64,000 nucleotides of DNA from Micromonospora phaseoli. GTDB taxonomy: Bacteria; Actinomycetota; Actinomycetes; Mycobacteriales; Micromonosporaceae. Position numbers and translations under genes: made by a program. The stretch lies in NCBI RefSeq assembly GCF_900109115.1, contig NZ_FNYV01000005.1, positions 67,509-131,508 of the forward strand. The letters are read 5' to 3'. This document shows positions 26,575 to 35,289 of this stretch, in pieces (the first letter of the stretch is position 1; each line of letters begins with the position of its first letter). Below the pieces are notes generated by a model. It was not told where the DNA came from, did no database searches, and worked only from the letters and a program-made list of their open reading frames with translations.

Positions 26575-27081
26575 GTGACCGACGAGCGTGACAGCAGCCC
26601 ATTGGTGGACGAGGCGATGAAGAAGGCCTCGGTGGCCTGGGTCGCGGTGGCCGGTGGCCCGTCGCTCGCCCTGTGGTGCGTGCCGCTGGAGGGCGCGCTG
26701 TTCGTGGTCAGCGGCCCCGGTGAGCAGGCCGCCCCCGGCCTGGCCGAGGCGGCCGAGGCTCAGGTGACGCTCCGCGGTGACCACGGCGGCCGGATCGTCA
26801 CCTGGCCGGCGCGGGTGACCCGGGTGTCCCCGGGCACCGAGGAGTGGGAGACGCTGGCCCCGCTGGTGGGTGCCAAGCGGTTGAACTCCCGAGGTGCCAC
26901 CGTGGACCTGGTGGCGCGCTGGGCGGCCGAGGGTTGCGCGCTGGTCCGGCTCGCTGCCGCCGGCGAGCCGGAGCACGGCAGCGGGCTGCCGGCCGGTTCG
27001 TTGGCCGAGCGGCCCCGGCCGTCGCCGGCCGTGCGGGCCACCCGCAGGCCGTTCCGGTTGCACCGGGTCCGGCGTCGCTGA
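26575..27081 (+). CDS. conserved hypothetical protein (FMN-binding-like fold possible)
   Basis: 168 aa from GTG 26575 with GGAGAGG upstream; a longer frame overlaps phzF. AWVAVAGGPSLALWCVPLEGALFVVSGPGEQ and VTLRGDHGGRIVTWPARVTRV suggest a small beta barrel of the pyridoxamine-phosphate-oxidase/split-barrel type; this is a fold guess. The C-terminus is basic (RPFRLHRVRRR). It lies 42 bp after phzF and is probably co-transcribed. No TM or signal. Confidence 0.72.
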   Translation: MTDERDSSPLVDEAMKKASVAWVAVAGGPSLALWCVPLEGALFVVSGPGEQAAPGLAEAAEAQVTLRGDHGGRIVTWPARVTRVSPGTEEWETLAPLVGAKRLNSRGATVDLVARWAAEGCALVRLAAAGEPEHGSGLPAGSLAERPRPSPAVRATRRPFRLHRVRRR

Positions 27082-27089
27082 GGCGCGAC

Positions 27090-27800
27090 TCACGACGGCA
27101 CGCCCACCGGTGCGGTGATCTCCTCGACCAGGTCGAGCACCCCGCTCAGGGTGCCCAGCACCGGACCGGTCCAGTCGGCGTCGAGGTTGAAGACCAGATG
27201 GTCGGCAAGGTCAGGCGCGGCCAGCCGGACGGCGCTCATCCCGGCGCGCCGCGCGCCGGTCAGTTCCTGGCTGCCGCCGTCACCCAGGTAGAGGCAGTCC
27301 TGCGGGTGCAGGCCCAGCCGCGCGCAGGCGGCCAGGTAGAGCGCGGCGTCGGGTTTGCACCGTCCCACCTGTATGGAGAAGACCCGGACGTCGAGCAGCG
27401 GGGCGATCACCAACTCCGGCAGGAACAGCGGCAGCTCGTGGGTGCAGTCGCTGATCACACCGGTACGCACGCCCCGCTGCCGAAGCGCCCGCAGGGTCGA
27501 CACCGCGTCGTCTCGCAGCCGGGTGTCCGCGCGTACGGCCCGGTGCCGGGCGGCGACCGCCGCCCGCAGCACCTCCTCGGACGGGCGGACGCCGGCCTGC
27601 TCACACACCCACCGCAGGGTGGCCTCGGCGCTGCCGAAGCGCCCGCAGGCGCGTTCGTAGAAGCTGCGGTCGAGCACCTGCACGAAGGTGTCCGGCGGGC
27701 AGCCGAGCATCTCTGCGGTGCGGCGATGACCGGCGCCACGCTGGACCGGACGGGTCAGCGTGCCGAAGAAGTCGAACAGCACCGCCTGGAACCTGGGCAT
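27090..27800 (-). CDS. HAD-superfamily hydrolase
   Basis: Haloacid-dehalogenase-like phosphatase, 236 aa from ATG 27800, which GGAGG precedes by 9 nt. Motif I DFFGTLT (about 10-16; DxxGTLT with a Phe spacer, so the first Asp is the nucleophile), motif II VISDCTHE, motif III Lys in GRCKPD, motif IV YLGDGGSQE. C1-type helical cap. Likely a small-molecule phosphatase. The ORF extends to 28019 but runs into the divergent transporter gene. Confidence 0.88.
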   Translation of the reverse strand: MPRFQAVLFDFFGTLTRPVQRGAGHRRTAEMLGCPPDTFVQVLDRSFYERACGRFGSAEATLRWVCEQAGVRPSEEVLRAAVAARHRAVRADTRLRDDAVSTLRALRQRGVRTGVISDCTHELPLFLPELVIAPLLDVRVFSIQVGRCKPDAALYLAACARLGLHPQDCLYLGDGGSQELTGARRAGMSAVRLAAPDLADHLVFNLDADWTGPVLGTLSGVLDLVEEITAPVGVPS

Positions 27801-27907
27801 CGGGAACTGCCTCCGGGCGGATGAGGGGAGCCCCGGCGAGGACGCCGGTGATCGTAACCGAAGGCTGACGGAAAGTGGTGACCGGTGACGTGTGAGGATT
27901 GCGTCTC

Positions 27908-28870
27908 GTGTCCCCCGAACCCCAACGTCCGCCGCTGGACCTGTTGACCGGCGGAGCGCTGGCGCTCGCCGTCGTGGCCGTCTCGTCCTCGGCTCCGCTG
28001 ATCGCCTTCGCCGCCGCACCTGCCCTGGCCATCGCGTTCTGGCGCAACGTGCTGGCCCTCGCCGTGCTGGGTCCGTTCGCCGTCGCCCGGCGCCGGACCG
28101 AATTCCGGTCCCTGGTCAGCGGGGTCGGCCGGCGCGACGGCATGTTCTGCGTGCTGTCCGGGGTGGCGCTGGCGGCGCACTTCGCCACCTGGATGCCGAG
28201 TGCGAAGCTCACCTCGGTGGCTGCGGCGACAGCGCTGGTCGCGACCCAGCCGGTCTGGCAGGGCCTGATCGCGAGGGCTCAGGGGCGCCGACTGCCGGCC
28301 GGTGTCTGGGCCGGTATCGGCGTGGCGGTCGTCGGTGCGGTGCTGGCGACCGGGGCGGACTTCACGGTGTCCGCCGAGGCCTTCACGGGCGACCTCCTCG
28401 CGGTCGCCGGAGGTCTGTTCGCGGCGGTGTACACCGCGTTGGGCGAGCGCGCCCGGGTCACGGTGAGCACCGCCACCTACACCACCATCTGCTACGGGGT
28501 GTGCGGGCTGATTCTGCTGGTCGTCTGCCTGGTCGGCCGGGTGCCGCTGGGTGGCTTCGACACCGAGACCTGGCTGGCCGTGCTGGCCCTGGTCGCCGGA
28601 GCCCAACTGCTCGGCCATTCGATGTTCAGCTACGCGTTGCGGCGGATCTCGGCCACCACGGTCAGCGTGCTGATCCTGCTGGAGGCCCCCGGCGCCGCCC
28701 TGATCGGCTGGGCGTGGCTGGGCCAGCTGCCCGACCCGGTGACGCTGCCCGGCCTGTCGCTGCTGCTGGTGGGCGTCGCGGTGGTGGTGCTGTCCACCGC
28801 CCGTACGGCCCGCCGCGCGCGACAGGTGAGCACGGCCGTCCCCGCCGACGCGGCTCCCCTGCGCGACTGA
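27908..28870 (+). CDS. EamA/DMT-family transporter
   Basis: Ten-TM drug/metabolite transporter, 320 aa, with two EamA repeats (about 15-145 and 160-295). FWRNVLALAVLGPFAVARRRTEF and SVLILLEAPGAALIGWAWLGQ with the closing PGLSLLLVGVAVVVLS are typical. Such proteins export or import amino acids or related metabolites; substrate unknown. GTG 27908 has GAGG at a fitting distance; a TTG at 27899 is possible. Confidence 0.87.
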   Translation: MSPEPQRPPLDLLTGGALALAVVAVSSSAPLIAFAAAPALAIAFWRNVLALAVLGPFAVARRRTEFRSLVSGVGRRDGMFCVLSGVALAAHFATWMPSAKLTSVAAATALVATQPVWQGLIARAQGRRLPAGVWAGIGVAVVGAVLATGADFTVSAEAFTGDLLAVAGGLFAAVYTALGERARVTVSTATYTTICYGVCGLILLVVCLVGRVPLGGFDTETWLAVLALVAGAQLLGHSMFSYALRRISATTVSVLILLEAPGAALIGWAWLGQLPDPVTLPGLSLLLVGVAVVVLSTARTARRARQVSTAVPADAAPLRD

Positions 28871-28887
28871 GGGCGGCCGGCTTACGG

Positions 28888-29607
28888 TCAGACCTCGTGC
28901 ACTTCCAGCACCCGGGTCGTCGGCGCGGCCTCGCCCAGCATGGTCCGCAGGGCGGTCCGCTCCGGATCGGCCAGGGCCGCCTCGTAACCGGCCCGGGTGT
29001 CGAACCGGATGATGTGCGCCTCGGTACGCCCGTCGCCGGTGCGCAGCCGCCGCTCCACCCGCCCGCCGTAGCGCGGCAGCAGCGAGAGCACGGTGTCCTC
29101 GTACTGCTGACCGGCCTCGACCGCGGCGGCCGGGATCTCGACCAGCGCGACCAGACGCACCGCGGCGGCCGAGTCGGTGACCAGCGACTTCCAGAACTGG
29201 TGGTCGACGTGGCCACCTGGGATGCCCTCCCGGCGACCGGTGTCGAGGTAGCCGTGTCGGCGGTAGAAGTCGGGGGCCTGGAAGGAGAACGAGGCGACCG
29301 AGATCTCGGTGCAGCCGCGGCGGCGGGCCTCTTCCTCGGCCGCCGCCAGCAGCCGGCCGCCCCAGCCCTCGCCCCTGCGGTCCGCACGGACCCAGACCAT
29401 GTTGATCCCGGCGCAGGCCCCCCAGCTCCACCCGGTCAGCCCGGCCACCAGTTCACCGTCCGCGCCGGTGACCCGAACGGAGAGATCCGCCTCGTCGTCG
29501 GCGCCGGTCGCCTGCTGGTTGAAGGCGGTCAGCTCCGCCTCCAGCCGAGCGGCCAGCTCCTCGTCCTTGCCGAACACCTGCAGGCTGGTGCTCCCGGTCG
29601 TGGTCAT
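28888..29607 (-). CDS. GNAT acetyltransferase fused to a ferredoxin-like domain
   Basis: 239 aa from ATG 29607. The N-terminal 140 residues are a GNAT domain: MVWVRADRRGEGWGGRLLAAAEEEARRRG is the acetyl-CoA loop (RxxGxG/A) and FQAPDFYRRHGYLDTG the beta-5 region. The last 95 residues (VRLVALVEIPAAAVEAGQQYEDTVLSLLPRYGGRVERRLRT) resemble a DUF1330/ABM dimeric alpha-beta barrel. The fusion is unusual and hints at modification of a small electrophile or antibiotic. Substrate unknown. Confidence 0.82.
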   Translation of the reverse strand: MTTTGSTSLQVFGKDEELAARLEAELTAFNQQATGADDEADLSVRVTGADGELVAGLTGWSWGACAGINMVWVRADRRGEGWGGRLLAAAEEEARRRGCTEISVASFSFQAPDFYRRHGYLDTGRREGIPGGHVDHQFWKSLVTDSAAAVRLVALVEIPAAAVEAGQQYEDTVLSLLPRYGGRVERRLRTGDGRTEAHIIRFDTRAGYEAALADPERTALRTMLGEAAPTTRVLEVHEV

Positions 29608-29703
29608 GCCGCGGAGTATCGCAACGTCACCTGATTCCCGCGACCCCGTCCCGCTGCGGTCGAGCACCGCGACCCCGTCGCGCTGCGGTCGAGCCGTACC
29701 GGC

Positions 29704-30549
29704 TCAGGCGGTGATGCCGACGGCGGCGGCGCTGGCCGTCCAGAGTCGGGCCGCGAGTCGCGGGTCGGCCGCCTTGGGCAGTGGGCGGCGCGGTCGGCAG
29801 TCGAAGTAGTAACCGCCGTCGTTCAGCCGGGACCGGTCCTGGTTGGCCAGCCACACCAGCGTCTGCGCCCCCTTTACCGGGTCGCGCAGCGGCAGCAGGC
29901 GCATGCCCAGGGCGACGACCCGGCTCTCGTTGCCGAAGCGGGTGCGCACCACGCCGGGGTGGAAGCAGTACGCGTCGACCGCCGGCCACCTGCGTGCCGC
30001 CTCCGCGGTGAACAGGATGTTCGCCTGTTTGCTGGTGCCGTACGCGGACAGCGGGCGGTAGCGGCGCAGCGGCGCGTTGAGGTCGTCGGGGTCGAGTGTG
30101 CCGCTGCGATGAGCGCCGGAGGCGGTGACCACCATCCGGCGGACCCGGTCGGCCAGCAGGTTGCCGAGCAGGAAGGGCGCCAGGTGGTTGGCCTGGATGG
30201 AGAGCTCGAAACCGTCGACCGTGGTGATCGGCTGGAGCACGATCGCGCCGGCGTTCTGGGCCAGCACGTCGATCCGGTCGTACGCCGCGCGCAGCTGCCC
30301 GGCCACCTGCCGGACGTCGTCGAGCACGGCGAAGTCGGCGCGGAACACCTCGGGCCGCTCCCCGGACGCCTCGCGTACCTCCTCGGCGGCGGCCCGCAGC
30401 CGGGACGGATCCCGGCCGACCAGCACCACCTGGTCACCACGGCACGCGAGGTCGATGGCGGCGGCCAGCCCGATGCCGGAACTGGCACCCGTGACGACCA
30501 CCAGTCGGCGCCCAGTGAGATCTTCCACAGGTCCATTCACCCCGGTCAC
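29704..30549 (-). CDS. SDR-family oxidoreductase
   Basis: Short-chain dehydrogenase of the retinol-dehydrogenase/WWOX-like type, 281 aa from GTG 30549. TGASSGIG (20-27) binds NADP(H); NAGAI and NHLAPFLL follow; the catalytic Ser is in VVTASGAH and the Tyr-Lys pair in YGTSKQAN. The C-terminus is longer than in FabG-type SDRs and has PHPGVVRTRFG. Substrate unknown. Divergent from the lyase gene at 30657. Confidence 0.88.
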   Translation of the reverse strand: MTGVNGPVEDLTGRRLVVVTGASSGIGLAAAIDLACRGDQVVLVGRDPSRLRAAAEEVREASGERPEVFRADFAVLDDVRQVAGQLRAAYDRIDVLAQNAGAIVLQPITTVDGFELSIQANHLAPFLLGNLLADRVRRMVVTASGAHRSGTLDPDDLNAPLRRYRPLSAYGTSKQANILFTAEAARRWPAVDAYCFHPGVVRTRFGNESRVVALGMRLLPLRDPVKGAQTLVWLANQDRSRLNDGGYYFDCRPRRPLPKAADPRLAARLWTASAAAVGITA

Positions 30550-30656
30550 GGCACGAGGTTACCGTGAGGTCACAAGCACCTTTGGGATCGTTAAGTTCCC
30601 GGGTTTTCTCAGGTGGCGGCGGCGGGTCCGCCGCACCCGGCGAAGGAGCGCAGTCA

Positions 30657-31613
30657 ATGGCCGCTGTTGGGCGTCCCCGACGGTCCTGTCTGGCCGTGCC
30701 CGGATCGAGCGTCAAGATGCTCGGCAAGGCCCAGGGCCTGCCGGCCGACCAGGTCTTCCTCGACCTGGAGGATGCCGTCGCGCCGCTGGCCAAGCCGGAT
30801 GCCCGGAAGAACATCGTGGCCGCGCTCAACGAGGGTGACTGGGCCGGCAAGACCCGGGTCGTCCGGGTGAACGACCTCACCACGCCATGGACCTACCGGG
30901 ACGTGATCGACGTGGTGGAGGGCGCGGGCGCCAACCTCGACTGCGTGATGCTGCCCAAGGTGCAGGACGCGGCGCAGGTGCAGTGGCTGGATATGACGCT
31001 CACCCAGTTGGAGAAGACGCTCGGCCTGCCGGTGGGCCGGATCGGCATCGAGGCGCAGATCGAGAACGCGGCCGGCCTGGTCAACGTCGACGCCATCGCC
31101 GCCGCCTCGCCCCGCGTCGAGACCATCATCTTCGGACCGGCCGACTTCATGGCCTCGATCAACATGAAGTCGCTGGTGGTCGGCGGGCTCATCCCGGGCT
31201 ACCCGGGGGACCCGTACCACTACATCCTGATGCGCATCCTGATGGCCGCCCGGATGCACGACAAGCAGGCCATCGACGGCCCGTTCCTGCAGATCCGGGA
31301 CACCGACGCGTTCCGTGAGGTGGCGAAGCGCTCGGCGGCGCTCGGTTTCGACGGCAAGTGGGTACTGCACCCCGGGCAGATCGATGCCGCGAACGAGGTC
31401 TACTCGCCGGCCCAGGCCGACTACGACCACGCCGAGTTGATCCTCGACGCGTACGAGCACTACACCTCGGAGGCGGGCGGCCGGCTCGGCGCGGTGATGC
31501 TCGGCGACGAGATGATCGACGAGGCGTCCCGCAAGATGGCGTTGGTGATCGCGGCCAAGGGACGGGCCGCCGGCATGACGCGTACCTCGGCCTTCACCCC
31601 GCCCGCCGAGTAG
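30657..31613 (+). CDS. mcl: CitE-like CoA-ester lyase (probable L-malyl-CoA/beta-methylmalyl-CoA lyase)
   Basis: HpcH/HpaI-type TIM barrel, 318 aa from ATG 30657 with AAGGAG 8 nt upstream. RSCLAVPGSSVKMLGKAQGLPADQVFLDLEDAV is the N-terminal signature (Mg2+-binding Asp-Glu); MLPKVQ, IEAQIENAAGL and GPADFMASIN follow; GKWVLHPGQID is near the end. Sequence pattern fits the ethylmalonyl-CoA pathway lyase that cleaves beta-methylmalyl-CoA to glyoxylate and propionyl-CoA. Two further steps of that pathway are encoded at 34.0 and 40.3 kb. A strong terminator follows. Confidence 0.85.
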   Translation: MAAVGRPRRSCLAVPGSSVKMLGKAQGLPADQVFLDLEDAVAPLAKPDARKNIVAALNEGDWAGKTRVVRVNDLTTPWTYRDVIDVVEGAGANLDCVMLPKVQDAAQVQWLDMTLTQLEKTLGLPVGRIGIEAQIENAAGLVNVDAIAAASPRVETIIFGPADFMASINMKSLVVGGLIPGYPGDPYHYILMRILMAARMHDKQAIDGPFLQIRDTDAFREVAKRSAALGFDGKWVLHPGQIDAANEVYSPAQADYDHAELILDAYEHYTSEAGGRLGAVMLGDEMIDEASRKMALVIAAKGRAAGMTRTSAFTPPAE

Positions 31614-31622
31614 CCGTCGCAG

Positions 31623-31661
31623 CTCGCCTGTCTGCCCCGGCGGCCGGGGCAGACAGGCGAG
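31623..31661. terminator. bidirectional terminator
   Basis: Perfect 18-bp inverted repeat (arms 31623-31640 and 31644-31661, CGG loop) between the lyase gene and a convergent DUF4190 gene; the longest perfect hairpin in the window. Confidence 0.85.
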
Positions 31662-31664
31662 GGT

Positions 31665-32237
31665 TCAGACGTTCGACGAGTTCGCGATGGCGAAGGCGAT
31701 CGCGACCGCGTACCCGATGAGCACCAGGGCGAGCAGGCCGGTGAGGATCCAGCCGACGATGATGGCCGCCTTCGCCATTCCCTCGCCGCCCTCGCCGGTC
31801 TCCCGGATCTGGCGCATGGCCACGTGTCCCATGATCGCGCCGATCGGGGCGGTGATGCACGAACCGATTCCGATCAGGGAGAGCACCAGGGCGACGATGG
31901 CCATGGAGTTCGTCTTCTGCTGCGGGTAGCCGTACCCCGGCGGGGGATAGCCGTAGCCGGGCGGGGCCGGCGGGTATCCGGGAGGCTGGGCGGGCGGGTA
32001 TCCGGCCGGCGGGTACGGCGCGGCGGCCGGCGCGCCGAGGTCCGACTTCATGCCGGCGTACGGGTCGGCCGGCGGCTGGTAGGGGTCGGCGACCGGCTGG
32101 TACGGGTCGTACCCGGTCGGCTGCGACGGCACCGGTGGCTGTGGGCTCACCGGCATGGTCGGGTCGACGGGCGGGCTGGAAGGGTGGCCGGTCGACGCGG
32201 GGTCGGGCCAGCCGCCGGACGGCGGGGGCTGTGTCAT
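31665..32237 (-). CDS. DUF4190 membrane protein with Pro/Tyr-rich N-terminus
   Basis: 190 aa. Residues 1-108 are disordered, rich in Pro, Gly, Tyr and Gln with PPGYGYPP repeats; residues 109-185 hold a DUF4190 domain of two TM helices (SMAIVALVLSLIGIGSC and AKAAIIVGWILTGLLALVLIGYAVAIAF) joined by GHVAMRQIRETGEGGEGMA. Function unknown. A paralogue with the same plan lies 1.0 kb away at 33268, on the same strand. Confidence 0.82.
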   Translation of the reverse strand: MTQPPPSGGWPDPASTGHPSSPPVDPTMPVSPQPPVPSQPTGYDPYQPVADPYQPPADPYAGMKSDLGAPAAAPYPPAGYPPAQPPGYPPAPPGYGYPPPGYGYPQQKTNSMAIVALVLSLIGIGSCITAPIGAIMGHVAMRQIRETGEGGEGMAKAAIIVGWILTGLLALVLIGYAVAIAFAIANSSNV

Positions 32238-32507
32238 CGGGTTCTCTTCCGTCGCGTTGCTGTGGCGCAGTCAGGGTAATCACCGGCGGGCAATTCGCGA
32301 CGCGCCCGACACCGGGTGCGCGTTGCCCGGCGCGGCAGCAGAGGGCAGGATCTCGGCATGGGGATTGACGCACGCGCGGCCGACCGTTCCGGCAACAGAG
32401 CGAGACGGGACGTCAGCCGGCCGGGTGTGGCCCGGCGCTCCCGCCCCGTCGCGACGCCCGGGCCTGCCGACCAGGATGCACCGGCGGCGCTACCCGAGCC
32501 GGTGACG

Positions 32508-33263
32508 ATGCGGTTGGACGGAAAGGTCGCGCTGGTGACCGGGGCAGGTAGCCCGGACGGCATCGGGTACGCCACCGCGCGCCGGCTGACCGATCTGGGC
32601 GCCCGGGTGGCGATCGTCTCGACCACGAGGCGCATCCACGAACGGGCCGGCGAACTCGGCGTGATCGGCTTCGTCGCCGACCTGACCGACGAGTCCGAGG
32701 TGGGCGCGCTGGCCGACGCCGTCGCCGAGCAGCTCGGTGACGTCGAGGTGCTGGTCAACAACGCCGGCCTGGCCAGCCGGGCAAGCCCGGAGGTGCTGCG
32801 CCCGGTCGCCCAGCTCAGCTACGACGAGTGGCGCGGCGAGATCGACCGGAACCTGACCACGGCCTTTCTGTGCAGCCGGGCGTTCATCGGCGGGATGGCC
32901 GAGCGTGGCTGGGGCCGGATCGTGAACCTGGCGGCGACCGCCGGGCCGGTCAACGCGCAGCCCACCGAGGCGGCGTACGCGGCGGCCAAGGCGGGCGTGG
33001 TGGGGCTGACCCGGGCGTTGGCGATGGAGATGATCGCCGACGGGGTGACCGTCAACGCGGTGGCTCCGGGCACCATCTACACCGCCGCCTCGACGATGGC
33101 CGAGATCAAGCAGGGCCTGGGTACGCCGGTGGGGCGGCCCGGCACGCCGGACGAGGTGGCCGCCGCGATCACGTTCCTCTGCTCGCCGGCCGCGTCGTAC
33201 ATCACCGGTCAGATGCTGGTGGTCGACGGCGGCAACAGCGTCCGGGAGTCCCAGTTCCGCTGA
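32508..33263 (+). CDS. FabG-type SDR oxidoreductase
   Basis: Classical short-chain dehydrogenase, 251 aa from ATG 32508 (GTG 32502 is also possible); the frame opens at 32316 but those 64 residues are non-conserved. [14 protein letters not shown] is the NADP-binding loop with a small insertion; VLVNNAG; catalytic Ser is replaced by the [11 protein letters not shown] segment, so Thr or Ala stands at that site, with Tyr-Lys in [10 protein letters not shown]-terminal [11 protein letters not shown] is typical of 3-oxoacyl reductases. The missing Ser should be noted when assigning activity. Confidence 0.85.
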   Translation: MRLDGKVALVTGAGSPDGIGYATARRLTDLGARVAIVSTTRRIHERAGELGVIGFVADLTDESEVGALADAVAEQLGDVEVLVNNAGLASRASPEVLRPVAQLSYDEWRGEIDRNLTTAFLCSRAFIGGMAERGWGRIVNLAATAGPVNAQPTEAAYAAAKAGVVGLTRALAMEMIADGVTVNAVAPGTIYTAASTMAEIKQGLGTPVGRPGTPDEVAAAITFLCSPAASYITGQMLVVDGGNSVRESQFR

Positions 33264-33267
33264 GCGG

Positions 33268-33804
33268 TCAGGTGTTGGTGCCGTCGGAGCCGGCCCAGAT
33301 CGCCAGCGCGAGCCAGCCGCAGCAGGCCACCAGGAAGATGCCGGTGAAGACGTAGCTGAGGATCAGGCCCCAGGTGGCCAGCTGTTCGCCGTCCTCACCG
33401 CTGGTACGCAGCTGCCGTTTGGCCAGATGTCCGAGGGCGATGCCGGCGGGGGCGAAGACGAACGCGAAGACCAGCGACAGGATCGCGAGCACGTTGGTGC
33501 CGCCACCGCCGCCCTGGGGAGACGGCGGGCCGTACTGCCCGTAGGGCACCTGTGGGGCGTACGGGGGTTGCTGCCCCCACTGCTGGCCGTGCGGTGGCTG
33601 GCCCGGGTGCTCGTACGACGGCTGCCCGTACGCCGGCTGGCCCGGCTGCTCTCCGTATGACGGTGGCCCAGGCTGCTGCCCGTATGACGGCTGGTCCGGC
33701 TGCTGCCCGTAGGGCTGGCCGTACTGGGGCTGACCGGACGGCTGCCCGCCGGGAGGTGGTTCGTAGGGCGACGGCGGCTGGTCCGGCTCCGGTGGTTGGC
33801 TCAC
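33268..33804 (-). CDS. DUF4190 membrane protein, paralogue
   Basis: 178 aa with the same layout as the protein at 31665: a disordered N-terminus (1-100) of PxYGQQPxxP repeats, then two TM helices (VLAILSLVFAFVFAPAGIALG and WGLILSYVFTGIFLVACCGWLALAI) linked by HLAKRQLRTSGEDGEQLA. The pair flanks an SDR gene and looks like an old duplication. Function unknown. Convergent with the SDR gene at a 4-bp gap. Confidence 0.82.
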   Translation of the reverse strand: MSQPPEPDQPPSPYEPPPGGQPSGQPQYGQPYGQQPDQPSYGQQPGPPSYGEQPGQPAYGQPSYEHPGQPPHGQQWGQQPPYAPQVPYGQYGPPSPQGGGGGTNVLAILSLVFAFVFAPAGIALGHLAKRQLRTSGEDGEQLATWGLILSYVFTGIFLVACCGWLALAIWAGSDGTNT

Positions 33805-34000
33805 GCTCTCCTCCTCCGTGCCGCCCGGCGGCTCCGCGGCGCCGTTCGCTCTGACCGACGAGGCTTCAGGGCCGTACGCCCTGGCGGTTGGCCCCCCATT
33901 GCGGGACGCTACCCGCAGCGGTGAACCTTTTCACAGCGGTTGTATGGACTGGTCACCTTGGCCGCGCCGGCCCGCCGACCGATACTGATCGAGCGTTTAG

Positions 34001-34017
34001 TTACCAACGAGTAAGGT
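34001..34017. promoter_or_regulatory. operator-like repeat over the acyl-CoA dehydrogenase promoter
   Basis: TTAC-CAACGA-GTAA (34001-34014) is an inverted repeat that overlaps TAAGGT (34012-34017), a likely -10, 22 bp before the start. The pattern resembles TetR-family sites that control acyl-CoA genes. Confidence 0.4.
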
Positions 34018-34038
34018 GTCGATTCCCCGGAGGCTGAG

Positions 34039-35235
34039 ATGGCTCGACTGGCCCAGACGCCCGGCCTGACCGACGAGCAGCGGTCGATCCTGGAGACCGT
34101 CCGGGAGTTCGCGGACAAGGAGATCATCCCGCACGCGCAGCGCCTGGAACACGCCGACGAGTACCCGGCGGACATCCTCGACGGGATGAAGGAGATGGGC
34201 CTGTTCGGCCTCACCATCGCCGAGGAGCACGGCGGTCTCGGCGAGTCCCTGCTGACCTACGCCCTGGTGGTGGAGGAGCTCTCCCGGGGCTGGATGTCGA
34301 TCTCCGGCATCGTCAACACGCACTTCATCGTGGCGTACCTGATCTCGCAGCACGGCTCCGCCGAGCAGCAGGCCCGGCTGCTGCCGAGAATGGCCACCGG
34401 CGAGGTGCGCGGCGCCTTCTCCATGTCGGAGCCGGAGTGCGGCTCCGACGTCTCGGCGATCAAGTCGAAGGCGGTCCGCGACGGCGACAACTTCGTCATC
34501 AACGGCCAGAAGATGTGGCTGACCAACGGCGCGTACTCCTCGGTGGTGGCCACCCTGGTCAAGACCGACACCGGCGCCGACTCGGTCTACGGCAACATGA
34601 GCACCTTCCTGTTGGAGAAGGAGCCCGGCTTCGGCGAGACCGCTCCCGGCCTGACCATCCCCGGCAAGATCGACAAGATGGGCTACAAGGGCGTCGAGAC
34701 CACCGAGATGGTGCTCGACGGCGTCACCGTCCCCGACACCGCCGTCCTCGGCGGCGCGGACCGGGTCGGCCGGGGCTTCTACCAGATGATGGACGGCATC
34801 GAGGTGGGCCGGGTCAACGTCGCCGCCCGCGCCTGCGGCATCGCCATCCGCGCCTTCGAGTTGGCCGTCGGGTACGCCCAGCAGCGCCGGACCTTCGGCC
34901 AGCCGCTGGCGAAACACCAGGCCATCGCCTTCAAACTCGCCGAGATGGGCACCAAGATCGAGGCGGCGCACGCCCTGATGGTCAACGCCGCCCGGCTCAA
35001 GGACGCCGGCCAGCGCAACGACGTCGAGGCCGGGATGGCCAAGCTGCTCGCCTCGGAGTACTGCGCGGAGGTCGTCCAGGAGGCGTTCCGCATCCACGGC
35101 GGCTACGGCTACTCCAAGGAGTACGAGATCGAGCGGCTGATGCGGGAGGCGCCGTTCCTGCTCATCGGCGAGGGCACCTCGGAGATCCAGAAGACGATCA
35201 TCTCCCGGGGCCTGCTCCGCGAGTACAAGCTCTGA
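34039..35235 (+). CDS. mcd: acyl-CoA dehydrogenase (probable methylsuccinyl-CoA dehydrogenase)
   Basis: FAD-dependent acyl-CoA dehydrogenase, 398 aa. GAFSMSEPECGSDVSAI and KMWLTNGAYS are the flavin and substrate signatures; the catalytic Glu lies in the C-terminal RLMREAPFLLIGEGTSEIQK region. ARLAQTPGLTDEQRSIL and GWMSISGIVNTHFIVAYLISQHG closely follow the Streptomyces SCO6469-type protein, which I recall beside ccr and the lyase and MaoC genes of the ethylmalonyl-CoA pathway. CCGGAGG precedes the ATG. Other acyl-CoA substrates cannot be ruled out. Confidence 0.88.
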   Translation: MARLAQTPGLTDEQRSILETVREFADKEIIPHAQRLEHADEYPADILDGMKEMGLFGLTIAEEHGGLGESLLTYALVVEELSRGWMSISGIVNTHFIVAYLISQHGSAEQQARLLPRMATGEVRGAFSMSEPECGSDVSAIKSKAVRDGDNFVINGQKMWLTNGAYSSVVATLVKTDTGADSVYGNMSTFLLEKEPGFGETAPGLTIPGKIDKMGYKGVETTEMVLDGVTVPDTAVLGGADRVGRGFYQMMDGIEVGRVNVAARACGIAIRAFELAVGYAQQRRTFGQPLAKHQAIAFKLAEMGTKIEAAHALMVNAARLKDAGQRNDVEAGMAKLLASEYCAEVVQEAFRIHGGYGYSKEYEIERLMREAPFLLIGEGTSEIQKTIISRGLLREYKL

Positions 35236-35236
35236 A

Positions 35237-35289
35237 GGAAGGGCCCCCTGTTAACGCCTCCGGTATAGCAGGGGCCCCCTGTTAACGCC
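35237..35289. repeat. tandem Micromonosporaceae intergenic repeat
   Basis: GGGCCCCCTGTTAACGCC occurs twice (35241-35258 and 35272-35289, period 31). The second copy extends to a near-perfect palindrome CAGGGGCCCCCTG (35269-35281). Its GTTAAC supplies the TAA stop of the minus-strand DinB gene. From memory, close variants with AAGGAAGG before them are scattered in Micromonospora and Salinispora genomes. It may also terminate transcription of the dehydrogenase gene. Confidence 0.75.
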
